Positions 9,601 through 17,700 of a stretch of 33,242 nucleotides of DNA are shown piece by piece. The first letter of the stretch is position 1, and every line of letters begins with the position of its first letter. The notes beneath the pieces were generated by a model that ran no database searches, was not told the DNA's origin, and worked only from the letters and a program-made list of their open reading frames with translations. Location: IMG/VR virus record IMGVR_UViG_3300044636_000354, positions 1 to 33,242 of that record; one strand, given 5' to 3'. The position numbers and the translations under genes are program-made. This DNA is from a virus.

Positions 9601-11396
9601 CACAAAGTTTAATGGAAGTGCTAAAAGATATAGCCGCAGCAGGTATGGCTAGCCCTACTTTTATTAACGGAAAGTGGAGCGTAGTAATTGATAAGCCTAG
9701 AGACTATATAGTTCAGCATTTTACCCCACATAATAGTTGGGGATTTAGTAGTACAAAATCGCTTGTATTTATTCCAGATGCATTTAGGGTTAGCTTTCCT
9801 AATGAACTTAAGGCTTATCAACCAGATGAGTTAATAGTTTACAATTATGGATATGCTGAAACAGCAGGCTTTATAGTAAATGCTAATAGTTTTGTAACTG
9901 GAAATACTTATAAAATAACTTTTTTAGGCACAACTAACTGGAATGCTATTGGATATAGTGGTGCTCCTATGGTTGGCGGAACTTTTGTAAAGAATAGCAC
10001 AGCAGCAACAGGAACTGGTAGAGCATTTAGTACACAATCCCATACAATAGGAACTTTTAGAGCCGTATCAACCGCAGAAAAATTTGAACAAATAACTTTA
10101 CCAGGCGTAACTAATCCAGATCAAGTGCGATATTTTGCTAGATGGCACCTAGCTCAGTTAAAGCTACGTCCTGAAGTATATACTATTAATGTAGATTTTG
10201 AATACCTAGTATGTACTCGTGGTGATCTTGTAAAAGTAACACACGATGTACCACTATGGGGTGCAGGCTCAGCAAGGATTAAAAGTATTGTTGGTACTAC
10301 TATAACTCTTACAGAACCAGTTTTATTAAATAACACAAAATCTTATAGTATATTAATTAGAACAAACGCAAAAGATGGGCAAAATAATAGCATAGTTAGT
10401 ATTAGTAGAACTATACAAAGTGTAGCAACCAGCAACTATTATAACACTATAACTGTTACTGATGGTAATTTGGTTGGGGCAGAAGTAGATAACTTAATAA
10501 TGATTGGCGAAACAGGAAAAGTTACTCAAGATCTTGTAGTATTATCAATACAGCCTAGCGGTAATACTAGCGCCACACTAACTTTAACAGACTATAGCCC
10601 AGAAATATATACAAAAGACCTAGATGATGAAAGCATTAGTTTTAATGCTAACATTAGTTTAGAAAATATAGATATTGTTAAAACAACTATTACTCAAGCT
10701 CCAAAAATTATTGAAGTAGCTACAAGTAGTGGTTTAAGTGAACAAGTATCTACAGGGACATTTATAAATACTACTGTAGTTACTTTTAATAATCCAAGTA
10801 ATTTAACACAAACTGCTACAGTTATAGAAGTAGAAGTAGCCGCAGCAGACAATATATTTGATCCAGATAGACCGAAGAATCCTTATTATACTGATAAACA
10901 GTCTAGCAGTTTAGCACTGCAAGGACTAACCACAGATGCCCTATACAAATTACGTGCTAGATATACAAATAACGAGCACAGTGTATTTGGACCATGGTCT
11001 AGTGAGTACGGATTTCAAGTAGTTGGTAAGAGCAATAATCCTTTTGCGCCTAATGATGTTATGATAACATTACAAGGAACAAATATTATTGTTAAGCCTA
11101 TCTTAAATACTGGAAACAGTGAGCCTAGCGATCATAAAACCTATGAATTTAGACTCTACAGAAGTACTGGTACCGGAGATTTTTGGACAGCTACTTGGGA
11201 TAGTGCTAATATGTTAAAAGCTCAAAGCAGAACCCAAGCCGTATTTAACTTGCTAGATTTACCAAGTACTAGTGGCAATAGACGTATTAGTCAAACTGGA
11301 ATAAATTATAGAGTAGCTTGCAGAGCCCTTAATAACACAAATAGTTATAGTTCAACTAGTGTTTTAGGTAGTATATTAATTAAGACGATTCAGTAA
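6663..11396 (+). CDS. Tail tip fusion: NlpC/P60 peptidase + gpI-like + gpJ-like host-specificity protein
   Basis: A 1577-residue protein combining what lambda encodes as separate K, I and J. Residues 1-125 are an NlpC/P60 domain with GIDCWGL (catalytic Cys23), SHVGVYI (His87) and His99 as probable third residue, so it may cleave peptidoglycan during DNA entry. Residues about 126-215 resemble the gpI ubiquitin-like region, followed by Gly/Ala-rich hydrophobic stretches (218-280). From about 283 on it is gpJ-like: FGAIPVVLGKTRVTG, SLMEVLKDIAAAGMASPTF (about 983), FRVSFPNELKAYQPDELIVY (about 1036) and RGDLVKVTHDVPLWG. About 690-795 looks like an inserted PA14-type sugar-binding sandwich; 1070-1125 is a small inserted repeat-type domain; the C-terminus has two FN3-like domains. 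The lambda gpK metalloprotease half is missing. It overlaps the preceding stop by one base. Confidence 0.88.
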   Translation: MDYNKYIGLPYQENGRNEQGIDCWGLAGLFYKNELNIELPSYTELYDGSYDPKAVAAINYYKDTWTKVSSPQTGDLCLFKIMGELSHVGVYIDSGKFLHSRDGKDSVIESINSPMWFNRLEGFYRYTETSPLTVIGSPHPLQWNQAVELAQSGTNCQAFANYISTKYNLSAGFSKQLILTIDGVPVPRDRWETTYFEKDQVVNYKIVAQGRQGLRTVASIAIIIAATALGGPLGAAIEFAGADVAALGELGINTTIASAGFKIAGTLAIQFAGMALVNAAFPIRPPKDPGQAIPTNMFSGTQNQANPFGAIPVVLGKTRVTGLLGATPYLETLTATSLLHLIIIWGFGPLWVDEAGICVGATKLSSLHQDTTKRDRKVQLTLSGSDLETDSEREAFNNYYPSDVQQLPTSPVELINNSTTGNPWTTVTFTQAATNIKVAINFPEGLRMINTESGNSYAHKVRFAIACYPSSYGDPGNTVDIPANQNELRYSITTNKIFGLQAPGSLSIPLGDNGPKSWSLYRKYIFAIQANGSVEMFAGSVSDNNGSIIDQDLINALESTGYASLLGLQNTYQYTPTIPSGFIKLHEVVLGPNNYYTTNSFLSGYSSYVITGLTLTSTADTISGELTGGRTVTIVSGSIKTNTINTPTTEIDTLVFSAYTDLPNAVAVTQSTWANEFLRTNAVWSSTNAQTHEYDDQATGVVFPYDGYYTIDLAADNWAEAYVNGIQVASTSNSFKNDEQGGVPAGSVRQQVYITAGTYTVRVVGKNRTGDGTNPALTNSNRGVACRIRFVWDGVDNINPNQGWEIVELEKNEKDGFNFIYEFPDRPRNTYTVRVKRLTADNTSSGKTQFAHKAYLYAITATDTSVAPLKPLPVRGTEKRNLARTAIVVQSTNKVNGTLEGVNALVQTKAKVWTGTKWELEQPTSNPASLFAYVLQHTANAYPVSDSEIDWDTLKNWYIFCDLITTTKPKFEYNNVLNSTQSLMEVLKDIAAAGMASPTFINGKWSVVIDKPRDYIVQHFTPHNSWGFSSTKSLVFIPDAFRVSFPNELKAYQPDELIVYNYGYAETAGFIVNANSFVTGNTYKITFLGTTNWNAIGYSGAPMVGGTFVKNSTAATGTGRAFSTQSHTIGTFRAVSTAEKFEQITLPGVTNPDQVRYFARWHLAQLKLRPEVYTINVDFEYLVCTRGDLVKVTHDVPLWGAGSARIKSIVGTTITLTEPVLLNNTKSYSILIRTNAKDGQNNSIVSISRTIQSVATSNYYNTITVTDGNLVGAEVDNLIMIGETGKVTQDLVVLSIQPSGNTSATLTLTDYSPEIYTKDLDDESISFNANISLENIDIVKTTITQAPKIIEVATSSGLSEQVSTGTFINTTVVTFNNPSNLTQTATVIEVEVAAADNIFDPDRPKNPYYTDKQSSSLALQGLTTDALYKLRARYTNNEHSVFGPWSSEYGFQVVGKSNNPFAPNDVMITLQGTNIIVKPILNTGNSEPSDHKTYEFRLYRSTGTGDFWTATWDSANMLKAQSRTQAVFNLLDLPSTSGNRRISQTGINYRVACRALNNTNSYSSTSVLGSILIKTIQ
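6802..6835 (+). repeat. 10-bp perfect inverted repeat early in the K-I-J gene
   Basis: ATGGCAGCTA (6802-6811) and TAGCTGCCAT (6826-6835) are exact reverse complements across a 14-base loop, about 140 bases after the start. It lies within the NlpC/P60 coding region. It is one of the strongest intragenic hairpins in the window. Confidence 0.6.
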
Positions 11397-11405
11397 GGAA
11401 GGTAT

Positions 11406-14400
11406 ATGTCACTAACAGTAAATAGCGGCCCAAAAGCCTTATACCTTTATTTTACACAGCCTTTTAACGCTGTTGACATTGATGATAATTCCACTACCGG
11501 CACACTGCAGGTAGTGGATAACTCTATTCGTGATGACTTGCAAGGTTTAAAGGTATGGATAAGTGAAACTAGTGGCTTTACTCCTGCAGCTGGCAATTTA
11601 GTATTTGATGCTGGTTTTCAAAGCATAGTACCACTAACCGATCTTAAAAATAATACTACATATTATATTAAATATGCGTTTGTTAGTAAAATAGATCCCG
11701 AAGTATATACTACGTCAGCACAAATTACTGCCGCAACATTAGATACTGCACTACCTATTAGTGGGTTTTTAAATCGCGATCCTATTCAAATACCTACAGA
11801 TAGTGATGGTAATAATGCTGTATTTACTAATGCTACAGGAACCTTTGTTGTTTATAATTTGAGTACAAATGTTACTGGAACAGCCACTGTAACCTATAGT
11901 GTTGTTAGCGGTAGTTCAGTAGGCGGAGTATCCGCTACTATAGCCAGTACAGGTGTGTATACAATTACAGGTATTACTGATTTAGTAGGTACTATTACCC
12001 TACGTGCAGTTTATACAAATCCGCAAAATAGCAGTGAAACGTATTCTATAGATCTAGTATTAAATGTTAGTAAGCAGCGTCCAGGTAGTACCGCACCTAT
12101 TGTATTATTAACTAGTACAGGACAAGCATTTGTAAAAGCAAAAAATAACGGTACAATTAGTCCTAGTACTATTACTTTTGATGCTACAATAGCTAATATA
12201 GCTGGTGCAACTTATAAATGGTATGCAGATGGTGTATTAATTAATGGTGCAACTAGTTCAACATATACACTCAATAGTTTTAACAATACAAATTCAAAAC
12301 TAATAAAGGTACGAGTACAAAGCACTGTAGTCGCTAGTATTGATGTATTTGATCAAATGAGTGTATACTATCTTGAAGAAGGTAGTGATGCGCTAAATGC
12401 TGCGCTTGTAAATGAGAATCAAACCGTTACGTTAAACGCAGCCGGCACTGTACTCAGCGGATTACCTGTTTCTAGTCAAATGGTAGTAGCTAGAGGTAGT
12501 ACAATATTAACTAGCGGAGTTACTTATAGTTTGGTTACTAGCAATAATTTAACTAATCCGACTATAGATAGCTCTACTGGTGTAATCTCAATACCAACAA
12601 TTACCAACCTTGCTCTTGATACCGCTAGTGCAACCTTTAAAGCTACTGTTGGTACTGCCGAGCTAACTAAAACTCTTAGTATCAGTATTGTACAAGATGG
12701 TAGAGCCGCAGTTATTAATATAGGCACTGTTACTACTAGTAATCCTGGCTCAGCTGCTACTGTTACAAATAATGTAACAGATGGTGGAGCCACAAATACT
12801 ATAGACATAAGTATACCTAGAGGTAATACAGGTGCCCCTGCAAAAGGTATAGATATACTTGGAGCTACTTCAGTTAGTTTTAAACGTAGCTCAGCAGGAG
12901 TATATACTCCAGCTAATTCTGGAACCTTAACAGCTAGTCCTCAAAATTTAGTTAGCCCTACATATAATTGGACAGTTAGTGGAGGAAGTTTTAGCAGTAG
13001 CAGCGCAGTTACTAGTAGTAGTGCTACTAGTGTAACAGTATATCCTACAGATACAAGTAGCGTTACCGTAACACTGCAAGCCACAGCTGAAAGTATAGTC
13101 TACAATAAAACATTATACTATAGCATAGTAGCTGATGGCGTAGGTGCTAATGGGAAAAGAACAGCTACTGGTGTTGTTTATAAAACTGCTTATACAACTG
13201 ATGATATAGTTCCAGCAGCTCCTACAGCTACCAACTTTACTTTTAGTACAGCAGTATTTACTGGAGGAACTATTGGTGATGGTACTTGGAGTAAGGCTGC
13301 ACCAACATTTGTGGCTAATAATACCTACAGGTATTGGGTAGCATCATTTACAGCCGTAGAAGGTGATACTGATACAACTACTGGAACTGGTGGTAGTCTT
13401 ACTTTTGGTACACCTACAAAAGCAGTTGGATTTAGCGGACTAGTTACGTTTAGTAGCGGTACGCAAGTAACAGATGGTACTAATACTATTGCTGGGTTTA
13501 ATAATCAAACACAGATTGATGGCGGGCAGATAACCACAGGAAGCATTTTAGCAGCAAGAATAGACACTAGAAATTTAACCATTAAAGATAGTAATGGTAA
13601 TATACTATTTGGATCGGGAACAGCACTTGACTGGAGTAATATAAGTACTAGTTATCCTAGTACAATAGATAACAGCAGCGTTACGGCTACTAGTCTAGGG
13701 GCAGTTAAAACTGATTTAAGCAATGCTCCAGCAGAAATATTAAACAGTAATATTACCGCTACTAGTCTAGGTGCAGTCAAAGTTGATCTAAGTAATGCTC
13801 CAGCAGGAATATTAAATAGTAATATTACTGCCGTTACTATAGGCGCAGTTAAAACTGATTTAACTAATGCTCCAGCAGGAATATTAAATAATAATTTATA
13901 TATTAGTAAAACAGGTGCAGTTTATTCACTACAAGGTGGTGGTACAAGCACTTCTATTGATGCAGTAGGTTTAGCAGCAGTAAAAACTGATCTAACTAAT
14001 GCCCCATCAGACATATTAAATAGTAATGTGACAGCAACTAGTATTGGTGCAGTTAAAACTGATTTAAGTAATGCACCTGTAGGAATACTTAATGGACAAA
14101 TTAGTATAACGGAGACCAATGGCGTAGTAACATTAAGTAATGCTGGTACTGGATCTTTTACTACTATTACTTCTAATAATAAAATTAGTTCTACTAATGT
14201 AGCTACTTTTATGCAAGAAGCGGCAATAGGAGAGGCATATATTGGAAGTATTAGCGCCGGAAAAATAACTACAGGAACATTAGATGCAGCTAGAATTGGA
14301 GCAGGTAGTATAGATGCTGGAAAATTAGTTATTGGTAGTACTGGTAGCGGAAGTTATATGAGATTGTTTAATAATAAAATAGAAGTGTATGACGGTAATG

Positions 14401-14429
14401 TTTTACGGGTTAAAATAGGATTATTATAA
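11406..14429 (+). CDS. Central tail fibre, probably a detached gpJ C-terminal region
   Basis: 1007 residues rich in Thr, Ser and Asn. The first about 115 residues look FN3-like (GLKVWISETSGFTPAAGNLV), then come several Ig-like beta domains. IPRGNTGAPAKG near 470 is the collagen-like signature of many phage fibres. About 580-650 holds a TWSKAAPTF/YRYWVASF domain, and about 703-745 has GGQITTGSILAARIDTRN. Five 24-residue repeats occupy about 756-895, and the C-terminus has YIGSISAGKITTGTLDAARI. Such GKI/AARI repeats are common in the distal part of gpJ-type proteins. Together with the FN3 end of the preceding gene, this suggests a gpJ divided between two genes. AAGGAAGG nine bases or less before the ATG is the ribosome site; the stop overlaps the next ATG by one base. 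Confidence 0.82.
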   Translation: MSLTVNSGPKALYLYFTQPFNAVDIDDNSTTGTLQVVDNSIRDDLQGLKVWISETSGFTPAAGNLVFDAGFQSIVPLTDLKNNTTYYIKYAFVSKIDPEVYTTSAQITAATLDTALPISGFLNRDPIQIPTDSDGNNAVFTNATGTFVVYNLSTNVTGTATVTYSVVSGSSVGGVSATIASTGVYTITGITDLVGTITLRAVYTNPQNSSETYSIDLVLNVSKQRPGSTAPIVLLTSTGQAFVKAKNNGTISPSTITFDATIANIAGATYKWYADGVLINGATSSTYTLNSFNNTNSKLIKVRVQSTVVASIDVFDQMSVYYLEEGSDALNAALVNENQTVTLNAAGTVLSGLPVSSQMVVARGSTILTSGVTYSLVTSNNLTNPTIDSSTGVISIPTITNLALDTASATFKATVGTAELTKTLSISIVQDGRAAVINIGTVTTSNPGSAATVTNNVTDGGATNTIDISIPRGNTGAPAKGIDILGATSVSFKRSSAGVYTPANSGTLTASPQNLVSPTYNWTVSGGSFSSSSAVTSSSATSVTVYPTDTSSVTVTLQATAESIVYNKTLYYSIVADGVGANGKRTATGVVYKTAYTTDDIVPAAPTATNFTFSTAVFTGGTIGDGTWSKAAPTFVANNTYRYWVASFTAVEGDTDTTTGTGGSLTFGTPTKAVGFSGLVTFSSGTQVTDGTNTIAGFNNQTQIDGGQITTGSILAARIDTRNLTIKDSNGNILFGSGTALDWSNISTSYPSTIDNSSVTATSLGAVKTDLSNAPAEILNSNITATSLGAVKVDLSNAPAGILNSNITAVTIGAVKTDLTNAPAGILNNNLYISKTGAVYSLQGGGTSTSIDAVGLAAVKTDLTNAPSDILNSNVTATSIGAVKTDLSNAPVGILNGQISITETNGVVTLSNAGTGSFTTITSNNKISSTNVATFMQEAAIGEAYIGSISAGKITTGTLDAARIGAGSIDAGKLVIGSTGSGSYMRLFNNKIEVYDGNVLRVKIGLL
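11490..11518 (+). repeat. 9-bp inverted repeat early in the central fibre gene
   Basis: TCCACTACC (11490-11498) and GGTAGTGGA (11510-11518) form a perfect stem over an 11-base loop, about 85 bases after the start codon. Confidence 0.5.
13671..14090 (+). repeat. Array of 72-bp coding repeats (24-residue units)
   Basis: Copies at 13671-13742, 13743-13814 and 13815-13886 are head to tail. After an unrelated insert come a fourth partial copy (about 13950-14018) and a fifth (14019-14090). The unit reads NSNITATSLGAVKTDLSNAP plus a short GIL end. Copies differ mainly at synonymous sites and a few residues, as expected for older tandem duplication. Probably a repeated shaft unit of a trimeric fibre; this is inference. 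Confidence 0.85.
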
Positions 14430-14764
14430 TGGCTACAACATATGGCCTACAATTATTTGATACTGCAGGATTACTAGAACTGGATTCCAGTTCTAGTATA
14501 AATGCCGGAGTATTTGTTAGAAGTATAACAATACCTTCAACTGGTAACAGTACAATACTTTTTAATGGACAGGCACAAGGATCTTTTGGTACTCTGCCTA
14601 ATCTAGTTAACAGAACAATATTTTGGATAACGTTATTAAATGGAGACCAGGATATTAGACTATATACTAGTCCAGAATCATATCCTGGCATACAATACTC
14701 TCAGTTAAGTAGTTCAGATTTAGGAACAAGGAGAACAAGTACTATACTTGTTTTTGTAAGATAA
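14429..14764 (+). CDS. Small tail protein with a YGLxxFDxxGxxxxD domain
   Basis: 111 residues, starting MATTYGLQLFDTAGLLELDS. The YGL..F(D/N)..G....D pattern recurs at the N-terminus of the next protein (YGLQSFNANEYLLDSD) and again inside it (YGMQMFNAAGLCTFDT, about residue 147). The three are therefore copies of one domain. The remainder is beta-rich, with no membrane segment or catalytic motif. One-base overlaps (TAATG) at both ends imply translational coupling with the two large fibres, so this is probably a fibre accessory or tip protein. I recognise the pattern from phage tails but cannot name the family. A 13-bp-arm palindrome lies 43 bases after the start. Confidence 0.7.
   Translation: MATTYGLQLFDTAGLLELDSSSSINAGVFVRSITIPSTGNSTILFNGQAQGSFGTLPNLVNRTIFWITLLNGDQDIRLYTSPESYPGIQYSQLSSSDLGTRRTSTILVFVR
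14472..14498 (+). repeat. 27-base palindrome with 13-bp arms inside a small tail gene
   Basis: Arms 14472-14484 (TACTAGAACTGGA) and 14486-14498 (TCCAGTTCTAGTA) are perfect reverse complements around a single T. As RNA this allows a 12-bp stem with an ATT loop. It is the longest near-perfect palindrome in coding DNA here and encodes LLELDSSSS. Confidence 0.7.
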
Positions 14765-17700
14765 TGGCATACGGATTACAAAGTTTTAACGCTAACGAAT
14801 ATTTATTAGATAGCGACTACCCTAAACCGTGGTTTCATGCAAAAGCTACACTATATGGGCCTACAACAACAGGCCCATATACTGTTAAGTTTAGAGAAGG
14901 TGACGGTAGCGGTGGCTCTACACAGTTAGAGTTTAGAGCTTATACATTAAATTATACTGCACCTAATCACGGCGTTAATCAAAAAACTGGATTTGCACTA
15001 ATAACCATGCCAAATACTGAAATTTGGTATGCATGCGATAATTATTGGCAATCTGGAATTAATGGTGCTTTTACAATATATGCATTAGTTCCTAGTACAT
15101 ATAATAATCCAGACGGTAGTTATAAAGAAGGCAGTAGTGATATACCAGAAGTATATCTATTTTGTCACGAACATATTAATTTAACTAGTAGCAGTGGTAC
15201 TTATGGTATGCAGATGTTTAATGCTGCAGGCCTATGCACGTTTGATACAGGTCAAAAAATATTTAGACCTGTTGAAGGACAGCTATTGTATCATCCATAT
15301 CCTAGTTTACGTGCAAGTATAGCTACGGCCAATCCTATTATTGATACAGTATTTCCATATGTGCCTGGTGGTACACCTACTAGTTTTAATTTTGGTTATA
15401 CCTTTTTAAAACCAATATTTTATTTACCTAAACTGTATTCTACTATTAGTGCACCAGCAGTTGGTGGCAGAGCTAATCAGTATCAGGTGCAAGTAGGAGA
15501 TCCTTATTTTATTTTTGAGGCAATGTCATTTTATAGACGTACTAGCGCCACACAAGTTGCTATAAAGCCTTATCTTAGAAATATTATATTTGAACAGGAA
15601 TCCATAGGAACATTTCAATATTCTGTAGATGGTGCTGGCCAAGGATTTATTATTATTTCTGATGGTAATAGGTATCCTGTTACTAGCGGCGGAACTTTTC
15701 CTTCTGCTACCTATAATATTACTGCTACTCCTAGTTCACCTAGTGAAGGCACACCGTTTACTATAACTATAAGTACTACTAATGTTCCAGCCGGTACAAC
15801 ATTTAATTATATGATGACAGGTAGTACTCTACTATCTATAGATCTTAATGTACCGCTAACAGGCACAATTACTATTGGTTCAAATGGACAAGCTACAATT
15901 ACTCCTATAACAGCACTAATAGATGAATTTGATGACACAGAGCAAGTTGATTTTGTTCTTAAAGATAGTGTAACAGACGAAATAGTTAAAATATTTACTT
16001 TTACACTTACAAATACTCCAGCTCCAGCTGCTAGCTATGTATTGTCAAAGACTCCAGCTACTGGTGCTATTAGTGAAGGTAGTAGTTTTACTATTAGAGT
16101 AGATACTACATATGTTGCTGTAGGAACTCAATTAGGTTATACTGTTAGCGGATTGGATAGTTTAGATGGTAGTAATGTAGCTACTAGTGGAACATTTCCT
16201 GCCATACAAGGTACATTTCAGAGTGGTTATACAGAGAAAACTTTTTATACTACAGCAGATAATAGAACAGACGGTCAAAAAACTTTTACACTTATACTAA
16301 CCGCAACTGGTCAAACAATACAAATAGTTATTAATGACACTAGCCAGTTTCCTACACAGGGAACTATGGTTAATTTAACAACTGCTACTTCTAGCAGAGA
16401 CGAGGGACAAACAGCTACTGTTAGAGGCGATTGGGATTTCAATCAGTATACTTATGATAATAGGACCTTTAAATTACAAATAGCTAGTGGTAGTACAGCT
16501 AATAGTAGTGATGTAACAATTAGTCCAAGTGGATTTGTAACTCTTACTACCGTTTATAGTGGTGGAGAAATATTATCTATTTTTAGAAATTGGTCAGTTA
16601 GCATAACTAACGACTTAACTACTGAAGCTGGTAGCCCAGAAACATTATTGCTTGAATTAGTAGACGCTAATGGTAGTGTTTATGATACACAAAGTATTAC
16701 AATAAATGATACTAGTCAAACTCCTGCACCTACAGTATCGCTATATAGTGCGAGTCCTAGTGTTGATAGTGGTACTGGTTTAATATACTTAAATGAAACT
16801 ACTACTAAAACTTTAAGCTTAACAGTTACATTAGATTTTACCGTAGCCAATGTACCAGTTTACTGGAAAACAAATGGCAGCGCAAACTTTACTAGTGCAG
16901 ATGTAGATACTAGTTTAAGTGGAACTATTTATACTGTTGTAGGGCAAGTACAAAGAACACTACCAGATATTACAATTAAAACCGATTATACAACTGAAAT
17001 TACAGCAGAAAGTTTTAGTATAGGATTTTATAGTGATAGCAGTTACACTACACTATTATATCAAAGCCCAACAGTAAGTGTTAATGACACTAGCCAAACG
17101 CCAACATTAAATATATCCAATGTTTCAATAACGCCTAATCCAGTAGATGAGGGAAATAGTACTAGTATTGTATTTACTATACAAGATAGCGTAGTTCAAA
17201 ATATTTATTTTAAAATAGTAGGTGGAACCGGTTTTACTTCTGGTGATGTATCTAGCTATACGCCAGCAACGAACACTTTTCAAAGTGCTACCGGGGCTGG
17301 AGCACAACGTACAATTACAGTAACACTAAATGCTGATGCTACAACAGAGGGTACAGAGCAATTTTATATTTATTTCTTTACTGCAGGTACTTGGAATAGT
17401 GGCAGCCCTGTAGACTCTAATCGTTGGGGGCTAATAGGGCCTATAGATGTTAGTGATACTAGTACAACTCCTATAGTTAGAACATTTACCCGCAGCGTTA
17501 GCGAAGTAAATGAGGGTGGCAGTTTTAGTATAACATTTACAACTAACCAGGCTGGTAGCTTTAATTATAGTATTCTTGGGGTAAGTAGTGCAGATATAGG
17601 TGGTGCTAGCTTAACTGGCACGGTTAGTAATGGCACAGTATTAAACTATACAACTAGTTCTGATAGTACAACTGAAGGCGACGAAACCTTTACTATTAGA

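Noticed and set aside
11473-11500. TTGACA in the central fibre gene as an internal promoter
   Set aside because: No -10 box at the right spacing; a chance match in coding DNA.
13671-14090. CRISPR-like array
   Set aside because: Repeats are in frame, contiguous, without unique spacers, and encode a fibre shaft.
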